Notes under the pieces: model-generated | What the model saw: only the letters and a program-made list of their open reading frames with translations | Told to the model about the DNA's origin: nothing | Databases searched by the model: none | NCBI RefSeq assembly: GCF_030382115.1 | Contig: NZ_JAUDRJ010000003.1 | Location: 4,832,206 to 4,896,205 of the forward strand | Source of the DNA: Nostoc sp. GT001 | GTDB taxonomy: Bacteria; Cyanobacteriota; Cyanobacteriia; Cyanobacteriales; Nostocaceae | Length of the DNA stretch: 64,000 nt | Direction: 5' to 3' | Made by a program: the position numbers and the translations under genes | In this document: positions 34,098-43,968 of the stretch, piece after piece | How positions within the stretch are numbered: the first letter of the stretch is position 1 | Layout: each line of letters begins with the position of its first letter

Positions 34098-35720
34098 ATG
34101 TTAGCAGGCACAATTTTGCAGGATGGGAAATATACCCTAATTCAAGAAATAGGGCGGGGTGGCTTTGGCATTACCTTTAAAGCTACGCATCACTACTTGG
34201 GTCAGGAGGTGGTGATGAAAACCATCAATGAACGGCTGCGACAACATCCTGATTTTGCCAAATTCGAGCGTCAATTCCAAGATGAAGCCAGACGATTAGC
34301 TACGTGTATTCACCCAAATATAGTCCGAGTTAGTGACTTTTTTGTGGAAGCTGGACTGCCTTACATGGTGATGGAATACATTCCTGGTGAAACCTTGGGA
34401 GACGCATTTGTATTACCAGGGATAACTTTGCCTGAAACCACAGCAATTCATTACATCCGGCAAATTGGGGCAGCGTTGCAGGTAGTACATAACAACGGCT
34501 TATTACACCGCGATGTCAAACCAGATAATATTATTCTTCGTCAAGGAACGCAGGAAGTAATACTAATTGATTTTGGCATTGCCAGGGAATTTAATGGCGG
34601 TGTCAGGCAGACTCACACAGGTTTGGTTTCTGAGGGTTATTCTCCCATTGAGCAGTATATGACGCAAGCGGCGCGCACACCCGCCACGGATGTTTATGGT
34701 TTAGCAGCAACCTTGTATGCACTCTTGACAGCCCAAGTTCCTATGCCAGCATTATTGCGCGATCGCGAACAAATGCCTTCCCCCCGCGAACTGCAACCAC
34801 ATTTGAGTGCTGCTGTCAACCAGGCAGTAATGCGCGGTATGGCGGTAGAGTCTCGTTTTCGTCCAGCGACAGTTGCTGACTGGCTGCAATTGCTACCTGG
34901 AAATGGGGTGAATGGAACACCGCAAGTTTTACCCACTTACGCAGTGCCAACTGTCAATTTATCTGCCCAGCAAGCAGTAACTTTAATTGGGAAAAGTGCC
35001 CAAAATTCTATTCATAGACCATCTGTGTTGGCGCAGCCCAACCCAGGTATGGCTAAGGAAACTGTACTGGCTAAAAACCTGGGGTCATCTAAAGTATTTA
35101 TTGGTATGGGTGTAGCCCTAGTTGCTGCGACAGCAGGTTTTGCGATCGCCAGTATATTACCCAAATTTCAGCAGCCGACTGCCAAGCCACTTGTTGAAAA
35201 GCCAACTCAAGAATCAGGCGCGAAAGCACCTAATTTTGATAGTACATCTTCACCCAGAGGTGAAGAGACTAACACTACTTCAAGAACCGAAAAAGCACCC
35301 GTCTCTAATTCCAAGCAGCGTCGCCGCAATCGTCGTTCTTCCCAAGAAGAATCTACCAGCAGCCCTACAAGAGAACCGCAACGCGGTGATTCCGAACAAT
35401 CCACACCTCCACCTAGCGTTTCACCTACACCCTCGGTAGTGGAAAAACTACGGGCATTCCGAGATAAGCGGAATGCTTCCCCCGCACCATTGCCATTTCC
35501 ACAAAAGAACTTACCTGCTTCTAGTCAAAATCCTGCCTCCCCTCAACCCGTAAGTCCATCAAAACCTCTACTTATACGACCAGCACCACCAACAGAATCC
35601 AAACAATCAGATCCTTCTGCTGTGGTAGTACCAACACTAGAAAAGCAAAATTCACTGACTAATAGTGAATCCCAGAATATTCAGAAGTTCGAGGAAAAGC
35701 CACAAGATGACAATAATTAG
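34098..35720 (+). CDS. Serine/threonine protein kinase with membrane anchor and disordered tail
   Basis: A 540-aa Hanks-type kinase. The catalytic domain covers about 1-270 with a glycine loop [12 protein letters not shown], Lys41 in VVMKTI, the catalytic loop [10 protein letters not shown] (Asp139), DFGIA and a P+1 region [13 protein letters not shown]. One TM helix follows at about 333-353 ([19 protein letters not shown]). The extracytoplasmic C-terminus of about 185 residues is rich in Ser, Pro and Gln with no recognised domain. This fits a PknB-like receptor layout but without PASTA repeats. The start codon directly follows CAGGACTC repeats and has no clear RBS. Confidence 0.9.
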   Translation: MLAGTILQDGKYTLIQEIGRGGFGITFKATHHYLGQEVVMKTINERLRQHPDFAKFERQFQDEARRLATCIHPNIVRVSDFFVEAGLPYMVMEYIPGETLGDAFVLPGITLPETTAIHYIRQIGAALQVVHNNGLLHRDVKPDNIILRQGTQEVILIDFGIAREFNGGVRQTHTGLVSEGYSPIEQYMTQAARTPATDVYGLAATLYALLTAQVPMPALLRDREQMPSPRELQPHLSAAVNQAVMRGMAVESRFRPATVADWLQLLPGNGVNGTPQVLPTYAVPTVNLSAQQAVTLIGKSAQNSIHRPSVLAQPNPGMAKETVLAKNLGSSKVFIGMGVALVAATAGFAIASILPKFQQPTAKPLVEKPTQESGAKAPNFDSTSSPRGEETNTTSRTEKAPVSNSKQRRRNRRSSQEESTSSPTREPQRGDSEQSTPPPSVSPTPSVVEKLRAFRDKRNASPAPLPFPQKNLPASSQNPASPQPVSPSKPLLIRPAPPTESKQSDPSAVVVPTLEKQNSLTNSESQNIQKFEEKPQDDNN

Positions 35721-35803
35721 TCAATTTTGGATTTTGGTAAAGCAGCGCGGTGAGTCCAGCACCACGCTGACTCCTATTAACGAATTACGAATTACGAATT
35801 ATT

Positions 35804-36982
35804 TTAGGAAGGATTAAGTTTATTCTGTACAACAACTTCCCCCTTCTTATTAATCTTCACCGGATTCTTCGGAAAAGCTTGATTATTCAAATAACGCATA
35901 AGTTTTACAGTTTGAAAACTCTGATCGATATGAGGAATTCCCTGCCGATCCATCCGAACGGGAATAATTTTACTGGATACCAAATTTCCTGCTGAGTTGA
36001 GTTTGACTTCTAAAATCATTGAGTCACCTGTTTGGGCATTTGTAGATAAAGTTCGATATCCCAAAAAGTTTCCTAAAGAATAGGCAATGATTTTTCCCTG
36101 ATAAATTTCCATCGCTCTCGGAACGTGAGGGCCATGTCCTAGTACTAAGTCTGCTCCGGCATCAATCATGTTTCGAGCAAACGCGATCGCATTACCTCGG
36201 TTTTCTCCATAAAAAAACTCTGTTTGATTCTTAACGTGTAGTGCCCCCGTTCCTTCTGCTCCAGCGTGCATCGATACTATTACAATATTGGCTTTATTTT
36301 TGGCTTCTGCCACAAGTGCTTTAGCTGCTCCTAAATTATGGATGGAATTATACATTTCATAAGGAGAAAATCCGATCATTGCCACAGGGATATTGTTAGC
36401 TTCCAAATAAAGAATTTGATTTTTATGACCTAACGTTGCAATGCCCACAGCCTGAAGATTTTTCATTGTATCTTTGAACCCTACTGGGCCAAAGTCCATA
36501 GCATGGTTATTTGCCATATTGAACACATTAAAACCAGCCTCAGCAAAAAGCTGGGCGTATGCAGGTGGAGAGCGAAAGGCAAAGACTTGTCCTCGACTAA
36601 TATCTTTGGCAGTATAGGGATAATTAGTTAGGCTACTTTCAAAATTCCCAAACAAGATATCAGATCCTTGCAAGTGAGTTCTCACTGACTTTGGTAATAA
36701 TTGTTCTCGAAAACGGGGTAATCTATAGTTAGGGAAATTAGTGCCAGGAATAATATCTCCAACGGCTTTGATGGTAATAGTATCTGCAAAGGTTTGTTGT
36801 TGTGTTTTTGATGGCGTAACAGGAATAACTAATGGAAATTGCACAGCCTTAGTAGGCATAGTAGCAGCGTTCAATCGCTGTGATTGACCAAGCCGGATAA
36901 TGACTCCTATACTAATACCCAGATATAAACCAATGCTGATCAGACTAAATGAGAATACTCGCCCCAAGCTGCGATCTACCAT
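35804..36982 (-). CDS. CapA-family (PGA_cap) metallophosphoesterase-like protein
   Basis: A 392-aa exported protein with an N-terminal signal anchor (about 9-30). The CapA fold covers about 70-350: IKAVGDIIPGTN, GSDILFGNFESSLTN, FNMANNHAMDFGPVGF, VIVSMHAGAEG and LVLGHGPHVPRAMEI with YSLGNFLGY. These are the Asp, Asn and His metal-site motifs of the calcineurin-like CapA family, named for poly-gamma-glutamate capsule synthesis. No capB/capC genes are near, so a PGA role is not implied. The ATG follows GAGGAG (see the hairpin feature). Confidence 0.88.
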   Translation of the reverse strand: MVDRSLGRVFSFSLISIGLYLGISIGVIIRLGQSQRLNAATMPTKAVQFPLVIPVTPSKTQQQTFADTITIKAVGDIIPGTNFPNYRLPRFREQLLPKSVRTHLQGSDILFGNFESSLTNYPYTAKDISRGQVFAFRSPPAYAQLFAEAGFNVFNMANNHAMDFGPVGFKDTMKNLQAVGIATLGHKNQILYLEANNIPVAMIGFSPYEMYNSIHNLGAAKALVAEAKNKANIVIVSMHAGAEGTGALHVKNQTEFFYGENRGNAIAFARNMIDAGADLVLGHGPHVPRAMEIYQGKIIAYSLGNFLGYRTLSTNAQTGDSMILEVKLNSAGNLVSSKIIPVRMDRQGIPHIDQSFQTVKLMRYLNNQAFPKNPVKINKKGEVVVQNKLNPS

Positions 36983-37003
36983 CGTTCACTCCTCACACGA
37001 TGG
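36977..37003 (-). promoter_or_regulatory. Hairpin overlapping ribosome-binding site and start codon
   Basis: On the minus strand CCATCG and CGATGG form a 6-bp stem that contains the ATG of the CapA-like gene, with the GAGGAG Shine-Dalgarno in the 13-base loop. Such a fold could limit initiation, for example by temperature. Confidence 0.35.
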
Positions 37004-37199
37004 CATTAGTTTATCCCAAAAATCTGTAAAATCTGTGTTGGCGGTGTATATTTTAGTGTTTTTGGCAAATATTTGACTACGTAAATATTAAGCGATAATC
37101 CTATCTAACTTGCAAATAAACAGACAAGTTGCTCAAGACCCTTGCTAAAGGTAGGCAAATTTCAGCCACATTGTAGTAAATTTTCAGTAATCTTTTGAA

Positions 37200-37284
37200 C
37201 GGAGAGGGGGGGATTCGAACCCCCGTTGGGTTTCCCCAAAACGCATTTCGAGTGCGTCACCATGAACCGCTCGGACACCTCTCC
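37200..37284 (-). tRNA. tRNA-Ser (CGA anticodon)
   Basis: The minus strand gives a 7-bp acceptor stem GGAGAGG/CCTCTCC with discriminator G, a D arm GTCCGAGCGGTTCATGG, an anticodon loop CTCGAAA with CGA closed by GCGCA-type pairs, a long variable arm and the T arm GGGGGTTCGAATCCCCC. The long variable arm and CGA anticodon identify a class II serine tRNA reading UCG. CCA is not encoded. Confidence 0.95.
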
Positions 37285-37576
37285 AACTATTTATTCAGAC
37301 ATTTGAGTATCTATTGTACATTCAAATGCTGTAAATTTAGGGAAATTTTGCTTAATTCCCTATACTACTATAGCATTATCGCTTTTTTTGCGTAACACAA
37401 TCCTCCAAGAACACCAACGGCAAATTAAGGTCTGTAGGCATCGAAAAAGACATCACAAGATTCATGTTACTTACATGAACATGGCTTAAAAATAACAGTA
37501 CTCGTTAGATTCTCGCAATCTATTTTCGTTTGGCCTTGTCGATGCTGTCACTTGTTGGGCGAATGTCGAATTTACC

Positions 37577-39022
37577 TTACTTGGTAGGCATAGAGACTTC
37601 CCAAATTCCTTGATTTCCGCCATATTCGAGAACATAAATCTTATTGCTAATAATCTCAGCATCAATGGGATTACTAAAACCTCTGACAAGGCGCGTAGCA
37701 TTAAGTTCATAGTTGGTATTTCCTACTTTAGTTAACTTTAAATGCAGTAAGTCTTGGCTGGCATCTTTAAAAGGGCCTATTAGTGTTTCACCAGTGGGAT
37801 CGCCTGGTGTCCAACTCAGCATAAATCCATCTCTGTTGAATTCTGGACTCATTACTCCTTGTGTATCAAAAACTAAGCCTAAAGGAGAACGGTGTGTTGT
37901 AAAAGTGCTAAAAGTTTGCCCAATAACACTGGCATCTTTGATTTTTCCATCTACAGGATCGCGGTAATTATCTGCGTCCGGCCCAAGATTAGGAATTGGT
38001 TCAATCAAATTTCCAGTAGGCCGAGTAGGAAAGGTTGGATCGTTACGATAGTAGCCCCTTTGGATAGCGTTAAACTGAGGGCTTAACAATCGGTCAGTGG
38101 CAGGATTATAATTGGGAAATTGTTGTGGATTGTCTGTTCCACCAATACGCCAAGGAAAGCCGTAATTACCACCTAAACGTAGCCAATTTAACTCTTCTGA
38201 CATGTCGCGATCTGGGCCATTTTCTGTGCCAAATAAATCCCCATTGGGTGCAAAAGCCATATCGAAAGTATTACGTATTCCTTCTGCAAAAATATAGCCA
38301 GCTGTCTTTAAAGTTGCTCGATTGTTTGCCAGAAAAAGATTGTTACCATTACTAGGAAGACGGAGTATACAGGCGGTTAATCCGACTTCGCGAGTATTGG
38401 GATATAGACCATCAACAGACTGAACCTCACCATGATCGGTACGAGAACCGCTATTTACATAGATAAAGTTACCATCCAGGCTAACAACTACGCCGTTGAA
38501 TCGATGGTCATAAGCTGTTTTGCTTTTGGGATAGGCTTCACTCTTAGCTAAGATAGACCAGATACGCTGTCTTGTACTCGAATTAATTACACCTTTAACA
38601 ATAATTCCTTGAGTTTGGTTCTTCACAAGGTCTGCATTGCCAACTAAATAAATTGTGCCGTTAGGGCCAATGGCCATACCTTGAGTTTCACTGATATTAT
38701 GATTACCAGAGTTGTACACAAGGGTTCTAGTAGAGGAGGCTAAATTGACTTGATAAATCTCACCATTTCGTTTGAGGTAATAGAGAGTATTGTTTCGTGG
38801 GTCTTTTACAATCCGCACAGAAGGAGAGACTGATAGTGTATTAACAATATTGCGAACCTTGATATCAGGACGCAGGGCTTGAGGTACAAGACTTACTCCA
38901 GTAGTGCTATGATTTAATAAAACTATTGTAAATAATAGTGTTATTGTAAATAACAGCGCTTTGACAGCAAAATTACCGATGAATCTGCGTTTAAATTGAT
39001 TAAATGATTTAGTATTATTCAT
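37577..39022 (-). CDS. PQQ-dependent sugar dehydrogenase-like (glucose/sorbosone dehydrogenase family)
   Basis: A 481-aa exported protein with a signal anchor (about 16-36). It then forms a beta propeller of the soluble glucose/sorbosone dehydrogenase family: TQGMAIGPNGTIYLVGN, HRFNGVVVSLDGNFIYVN, GIRNTFDMAFAPNGDLF, TENGPDRDMSEELNWL and GGNYGFPWRIGG. The last two motifs are the PQQ/calcium-site hallmark. The chosen start (MNNTKSFNQF) is 36 codons inside the longest frame, because the upstream part is AT-rich and lacks family features. The substrate is unknown; periplasmic sugar oxidation is the family role. Confidence 0.8.
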   Translation of the reverse strand: MNNTKSFNQFKRRFIGNFAVKALLFTITLLFTIVLLNHSTTGVSLVPQALRPDIKVRNIVNTLSVSPSVRIVKDPRNNTLYYLKRNGEIYQVNLASSTRTLVYNSGNHNISETQGMAIGPNGTIYLVGNADLVKNQTQGIIVKGVINSSTRQRIWSILAKSEAYPKSKTAYDHRFNGVVVSLDGNFIYVNSGSRTDHGEVQSVDGLYPNTREVGLTACILRLPSNGNNLFLANNRATLKTAGYIFAEGIRNTFDMAFAPNGDLFGTENGPDRDMSEELNWLRLGGNYGFPWRIGGTDNPQQFPNYNPATDRLLSPQFNAIQRGYYRNDPTFPTRPTGNLIEPIPNLGPDADNYRDPVDGKIKDASVIGQTFSTFTTHRSPLGLVFDTQGVMSPEFNRDGFMLSWTPGDPTGETLIGPFKDASQDLLHLKLTKVGNTNYELNATRLVRGFSNPIDAEIISNKIYVLEYGGNQGIWEVSMPTK

Positions 39023-39599
39023 AATTTTTTTTGTAAAATGATCAGTTATTTTTGTTGTTAAATTCCTCTTGATGAGGGAAAATTTTGGGAATTTTAGCTT
39101 GGGTCTTAGGAGACCATAGTGCTGAAACATTTAAAGCTTTATGGGACATTATTTGCTGTTGGCAGTGCTATTTTTATGTAACGGATGGATGGAAAGTTTA
39201 CCCCAGTTTTATTAACCCAGAGGATCATATCGTCAGTAAAACATATATGACCAGAGTAGAAGTGAAAATACACATTTACGTGATTATCTTGCACACCTAC
39301 AGATGGTTCTAACGTCGCTACCGCTTCGCTATTGAAAAAATTATGCTATTCCAAATCAGTAGATATGCTTAAGAGTATTCAATTCGATTGTTACTTATCT
39401 ATTTTGAGTATAGATAAATACCCGTATTTAGCTAATTTATTCTGCATTTCTGCAACGCCTATTAGTGCAATCATGTTACGCTCCCATCTTTGAAAAGCGA
39501 AAAGCAATCCGCACTTGGAAAAACTTTCCAACAAAATATTTCGGATTTTCTGATAACTTAATGTATTCTGGGATATCTTACCTTGTGGAAAGCCAAATA
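39023..39599. other. Intergenic region
   Basis: About 580 AT-rich bases between divergent genes. Short frames at 39085-39312 and in the 5' part of 39465-39599 lack family features or a ribosome-binding site. No strong hairpin is seen. Confidence 0.4.
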
Positions 39600-39872
39600 A
39601 TGACTATGAATATGCAACGACTGATCAAAAAAACTTCTAACCCAATTCGCAAGACAACAGAAGTAACTCCACCATCGACTGAACTGATTGAGATGGCTGA
39701 GAGTCAAGATATTCCTGAATCGGTGGTTGAACCAAATCTACCTGTGTACATCGAAGCATCCGAATCAGACTACATCTCTGAACACTATCGCCCTTTGCGC
39801 TCCGTTGGTAACTCTGGCTGGCAACCGTCTGATGTGTGGCGCGAGTTGAGAGTTGATAATTTCTGTGGGTGA
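39600..39872 (+). CDS. Conserved small hypothetical protein
   Basis: A 90-aa soluble acidic protein without signal or TM. The C-terminal half (SDYISEHYRPLRSVGNSGWQ, then PSDVWRELRVDNFCG) is Trp- and Arg-rich and looks structured; the middle is Glu-, Pro- and Ser-rich. A longer in-frame extension to 39465 exists but has no RBS and different composition, so the MTMNMQRL start is preferred. The family and function are not recognised. Confidence 0.5.
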   Translation: MTMNMQRLIKKTSNPIRKTTEVTPPSTELIEMAESQDIPESVVEPNLPVYIEASESDYISEHYRPLRSVGNSGWQPSDVWRELRVDNFCG

Positions 39873-40099
39873 GTAATATGAACGCAGAGAGCCATTCGAT
39901 TTATGGCTGAATAAAAATTGTACGTTTGTCTAATTCCTGCTGAAATGTAATTACTCAGCTACAGCAATAAAGTAGCTCAGGTGTTGTAGTCCCATCTTTT
40001 TAAGACTTTATAAGTCTCAATTCTGAATAAATATATATTGGACATCTCAAAAAAGGCTCAATATCATACTCGTACAGAGATTTGATTGAGGCCAGAGCC

Positions 40100-41807
40100 A
40101 TGAGTGAAAAAACAACGTCAGAGAATTTCAGAAGTAAAGTTGTTACACAAGGGGTACAGCGATCGCCAAATCGGGCTATGCTGCGTGCAGTAGGTTTTCA
40201 GGATGAAGACTTTAAGAAAGCAATTGTCGGTGTGGCTAATGCCTACAGCACCATCACTCCCTGTAACATGGGAATTAATCAACTTGCACTCATAGCTGAA
40301 GCTGGAATTAAACTAGCCGGGGCAATGCCGCAAATCTTCGGCACAATTACTATTAGTGATGGGATTTCTATGGGAACTGAGGGGATGAAATATTCCCTAG
40401 TGTCACGAGAAGTGATTGCTGACTCCATTGAAACCGTCTGTAATGGTCAAAGTATGGATGGCGTAATTGCCATAGGTGGCTGTGATAAAAATATGCCAGG
40501 GGCAATGATTGCAATGGCACGGATGAATATCCCGGCTATCTTTGTTTACGGTGGGACAATTAAACCCGGACACTACCAGGGTCGCGACTTGACTGTTGTG
40601 AGTTCCTTTGAGGCTGTGGGTGAATACAGTGCTGGAAAAATTGACGACACCGAACTGATGGAAGTAGAACGCCACGCTTGTCCTGGTGCTGGTTCTTGCG
40701 GTGGGATGTTCACAGCCAATACTATGTCCTCGGCCTTTGAAGCGATGGGTATGAGTTTACCCTATTCTTCCACAATGGCGGCGGAAGATGACGAAAAAGC
40801 TGATAGCACTGAAGAATCAGCCAAGGTATTAGTAGAAGCAATTCGTAATCAATTGTTACCCCGGCACATTATCACGCGCAAATCTATAGAAAATGCTATT
40901 TCTGTAATTATGGCTGTGGGTGGTTCAACTAACGCCGTGTTACATTTTCTGGCGATCGCTCGTGCGGCTGGTGTAGAACTTAATTTAGATGATTTTGAAA
41001 TTATTCGTGGTCGTGTCCCTGTTTTATGCGATTTAAAACCCAGTGGTAGATATGTCGCCACAGACTTACATCAAGCTGGTGGTATTCCCCAAGTGATGAA
41101 AATGCTATTGGTGCATGGATTACTTCACGGTGACTGCATCACCATCACAGGTAGAACCATCGCCGAAATTTTAGCAGATGTCCCCGATGAACCACCAAGC
41201 AATCAAGATGTGATTCGTCCTTGGAATAACCCGATGTATGCACAAGGTCACTTAGCCATCCTGAAAGGGAATCTTGCTACAGAGGGAGCAGTAGCAAAAA
41301 TTACCGGGGTGAAAAATCCTGCTATCACTGGTTCTGCACGGGTATTTGATTCCGAGGAAGAATGCTTAGATGCCATCCTTGCAGGTAAGATTAAAGCTTA
41401 GTGATGTAATTATCGTCCGCTACGAAGGGCCGAAAGGCGGCCCTGGGATGCGGGAAATGCTAGCACCCACCTCAGCACTTATTGGTGCGGGTTTAGGTGA
41501 TGCAGTCGGGTTAATTACTGATGGACGCTTTTCAGGCGGTACTTATGGGATGGTAGTCGGACACGTTGCTCCCGAAGCCGCCGTTGGTGGTGCGATCGCT
41601 CTGGTCGAAGAAGGTGATAGCATCACTATTGATGCTAATTCTCGCTTGTTACAAATCAACATTTCTGATGCAGAATTAGCCAGTCGCCGCGCCAAATGGC
41701 AACCCCATTCACCCCGTTATACAAAAGGCATCTTAGCAAAATATGCTAAGTTAGTTTCCTCTAGTAGTGTTGGTGCTGTCACAGACTTGGATTTATTTAA
41801 TGAGTAG
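40100..41807 (+). pseudogene. ilvD: Dihydroxy-acid dehydratase, frameshifted
   Basis: IlvD dehydrates 2,3-dihydroxy acids in isoleucine and valine synthesis using an Fe-S cluster. The first frame (40100-41401) carries [27 protein letters not shown] and [16 protein letters not shown] with the cluster cysteines. The frame then meets TAG after GKIKA. The remainder continues one frame over from 41402 ([20 protein letters not shown], through [11 protein letters not shown]) to 41807. The expected GCT-GGT-GAT-GTA is replaced by GCT-TAGT-GAT-GTA, a net +1 base at 41399-41402. Repaired length is 568 aa, normal for the family. Since the gene is usually essential, an assembly error, a very recent mutation or a second copy elsewhere should be considered. 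Start ATG 40100 follows GAGG. Confidence 0.9.
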
Positions 41808-41818
41808 GGCGTAAGGTT

Positions 41819-41842
41819 AGAGACGCGATATCTCGCGTCTCT
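41819..41842. repeat. 10-bp perfect hairpin downstream of ilvD
   Basis: AGAGACGCGA (41819-41828) pairs with TCGCGTCTCT (41833-41842) around TATC. This is a frequent Nostoc GAGACGCGATNNATCGCGTCTC palindrome type and could terminate transcription, though no T-run follows. Confidence 0.65.
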
Positions 41843-41886
41843 CTACAAGAGTATGGAAAGACGGCTTTTTGGCATTGGCTGTGAAA

Positions 41887-41974
41887 CTTACAGCAGAATT
41901 CAGAAGTAAACACGTTTTACATCTGGGTAACAGAGTTAGCTTGTGTACTTCACCAACTTGAAATCTGCTGTAAG
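41887..41974. repeat. Small element with 11-bp inverted ends
   Basis: CTTACAGCAGA at 41887-41897 is perfectly complementary to TCTGCTGTAAG at 41964-41974. No coding content lies in between. Confidence 0.55.
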
Positions 41975-42032
41975 TCACTCTACTTATGTTTTAAAGTAGA
42001 AAGTAGTTGATTGAAAGTGTTTGTTACTACCA

Positions 42033-42422
42033 ATGAAAGTTTTAGGGTTAGTCCTGCCAGTCCTGTTGTTATGCAGTCCTGCTATGGCAGTTGAGCTTAA
42101 AGGACAAAATATTGATGGTCAAAAGCTGCCTGCTACAGCTTATTACTATGCAACTGGTGGAGTTTACAAAGTTCAGGTGCGCTTTCACAACAAACGAGCC
42201 ACAATTTACTTTGACGACGGCAACCAAACAACTATACAGTTGAACCAGCAAGCGATCGCTGACTCAAAGAATATTGAAGGTTTTGGAAAACTAGGACAAT
42301 ATCCTCTAAATAGAACATTCAGTGTGGGGTTGGTGTATGACAATAATTGGCTCGGTAGCAATGATAGTCAATTCCAACAGTCTAATCCGCTAGAGGGGTT
42401 GTGGAAAATTAGTTTGGAGTGA
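42033..42422 (+). CDS. Secreted hypothetical protein
   Basis: A 129-aa protein with a clean signal peptide (MKVLGLVLPVLLLCSPAMA, cleavage near residue 19). The mature part of about 110 residues is beta-rich and polar (VYKVQVRFHNKRATIYFDDG) and ends KISLE. The start MKVLG is preferred over the TTG four codons earlier because it gives a standard signal sequence. I do not recognise the family; a periplasmic or envelope location is inferred from the signal. Confidence 0.65.
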   Translation: MKVLGLVLPVLLLCSPAMAVELKGQNIDGQKLPATAYYYATGGVYKVQVRFHNKRATIYFDDGNQTTIQLNQQAIADSKNIEGFGKLGQYPLNRTFSVGLVYDNNWLGSNDSQFQQSNPLEGLWKISLE

Positions 42423-42652
42423 ATACACATCCGACTTTAAAAATATTTCTTATTTCTGACAGGGCAACTCAATAATATGTCCTTTGCTAGATTCGGAGGA
42501 ACTACTTAATTAATCAAGTAACATATATAAGACTCATATTTAATTTTTGAATAACTAAGCTGCTTCAAAGCTTGCCAGACAAAGATTTATTTTTCAGTAT
42601 ATTGAGTAAGATTAAAGTAAGATTTATATATGTGAATATGATAATTACATAA

Positions 42653-43666
42653 ATGAAAGTTGGCATTCAAAATACAGTAGAAATTTTAGAACAAGTTGAC
42701 CAATTAGAGTCCACAATAGGTCTTAAAAATGAAGCTTGCCGTTCTAAATTTTTGATTCATCCTGACTTCACGTCAAAAGTTTTTTTGTTTTTGCATGGTT
42801 TTACAGCAGGTCCTTACCAGTTCGAGCCGCTTGGTAAAGCCTTATTCAACAAGGGATATAACGTTTTAATTCCTTTACAACCCGGTCATGGACGCTCAGG
42901 TGACTGGAAGTCTCAAAATCCTCCACCGCTGCCAACAGATATTGAGATTTATCAACAATTTGTCATCAAATGGTTGCAGATTGCCAAAACGCTAGGGCAA
43001 CAAGTTGTAATTGGTGGATTATCAACAGGTGGAACTTTAGCTGCTTGGTTAGCTTTAGAGCATCCTGAAGAGATTGACCGTACTTTATTGTTCACACCTT
43101 TTTTAGGTAGCCGCTATTTAGTATTCGATCAACTCATCAAAATTCTGCCAATTTACTTTGAATGGTTCAACAAAGATGCACCTGGGAATTTTGGTTATAA
43201 AGGTTTTCGTCTCAAGGCCTTACGGATATTTCTAGAATTGGGATATCAGGTTTTAGACAAGGCTCAAGGCTGTGTTTCTGCTCCAATCTTAATGGTATGT
43301 AGTGAGGCAGATGGTGCTGTTAATCGCTCGAAACAGCAGGATTTTTTCCGAAGAATACTTAGGCAGCAACCGAAATCCTGGTATTACTGTTTCGATGATT
43401 CGCTTCACATTGAACACCGAATGATGACAAAATTAGAAGACAATGATTATGAAGAACTGGTAATTATCCTTGCGAAAGCATTTGTTGAGAGTAATTTAAC
43501 TTGGCTAGAGTTTCAGGAAATGGCAAACCGGATAGCGCAAGGACAAGCTTATGACCAAATCATCCGAGAACTCAACTTTGATGAACAAGTTTTTCCACAG
43601 CTATCTGCAATGATGACTCAAGGTTTTGGCTGTGAGCATCTTAAATGTATCAATCCAGATTTATAA
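42653..43666 (+). CDS. Alpha/beta hydrolase (lysophospholipase/carboxylesterase-like)
   Basis: A 337-aa cytoplasmic hydrolase. VFLFLHGFTAGPYQFEPLG gives the oxyanion-hole strand, GGLSTGGTLAAW the nucleophile elbow (Ser124), LMVCSEADGAVN the likely catalytic Asp, and DDSLHIEHRMM the His. This matches serine-aminopeptidase-S33/lysophospholipase-type folds. The last 55 residues form an extra helical tail. The substrate is not predictable. The ATG is preceded by AT-rich sequence without a clear RBS. Confidence 0.8.
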   Translation: MKVGIQNTVEILEQVDQLESTIGLKNEACRSKFLIHPDFTSKVFLFLHGFTAGPYQFEPLGKALFNKGYNVLIPLQPGHGRSGDWKSQNPPPLPTDIEIYQQFVIKWLQIAKTLGQQVVIGGLSTGGTLAAWLALEHPEEIDRTLLFTPFLGSRYLVFDQLIKILPIYFEWFNKDAPGNFGYKGFRLKALRIFLELGYQVLDKAQGCVSAPILMVCSEADGAVNRSKQQDFFRRILRQQPKSWYYCFDDSLHIEHRMMTKLEDNDYEELVIILAKAFVESNLTWLEFQEMANRIAQGQAYDQIIRELNFDEQVFPQLSAMMTQGFGCEHLKCINPDL

Positions 43667-43730
43667 TCAGTATCCCAATTTTTAAAAAAGGTCTTGCAAG
43701 ACGCGATAACTGGGAACATCCCGTTTTGGC

Positions 43731-43875
43731 AGATCGCCCTGCGCTAAGGCGCACGCTACGCGAACAGACTAGAAGTCTGGGGCTATACAAACGAAGTCTG
43801 CACAACGACTGGCTCAGTGATCACCTGCGCGGACTCTCTAAAACCCGCGCAGGCGGGTTTAGTCTGTATAGCCGC
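43731..43875. repeat. Composite dispersed repeat with GC-rich hairpin
   Basis: It contains GCCCTGCGCTAAGGCGCACG followed by CTACGCGAACAGACTAGAAG, a recurring Nostoc repeat core. A perfect 8-bp hairpin AAACCCGC-GCAG-GCGGGTTT lies at 43841-43860, and CTATAC/GTATAG ends flank it. It overlaps a spurious frame. Confidence 0.65.
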
Positions 43876-43968
43876 GATTTCCAATTGCTTTTTATTACTT
43901 AGGATTGTATCCAAAAGCTAAGGCAGCACGTAATCTTATTATATATGTCTAGAGAATAAAGCTAACTG

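Noticed and set aside
35804..36982. Poly-gamma-glutamate capsule locus
   Set aside because: Only a CapA-like gene is present; capB, capC and capD-like genes are missing nearby.
36988..36999. CACTCCTCACAC, the core motif of the small RNA Yfr1, on the plus strand
   Set aside because: It is the complement of the CapA-like gene's Shine-Dalgarno. The flanking stem-loops and U-tract of Yfr1 are absent.
41370..41807. A separate 145-aa gene
   Set aside because: It is the displaced C-terminal part of ilvD; its first codons are the frameshifted tail of the upstream half.
43645..43902. 85-codon frame after the alpha/beta hydrolase
   Set aside because: It translates a dispersed GC-rich repeat with palindromes; the composition is not protein-like.
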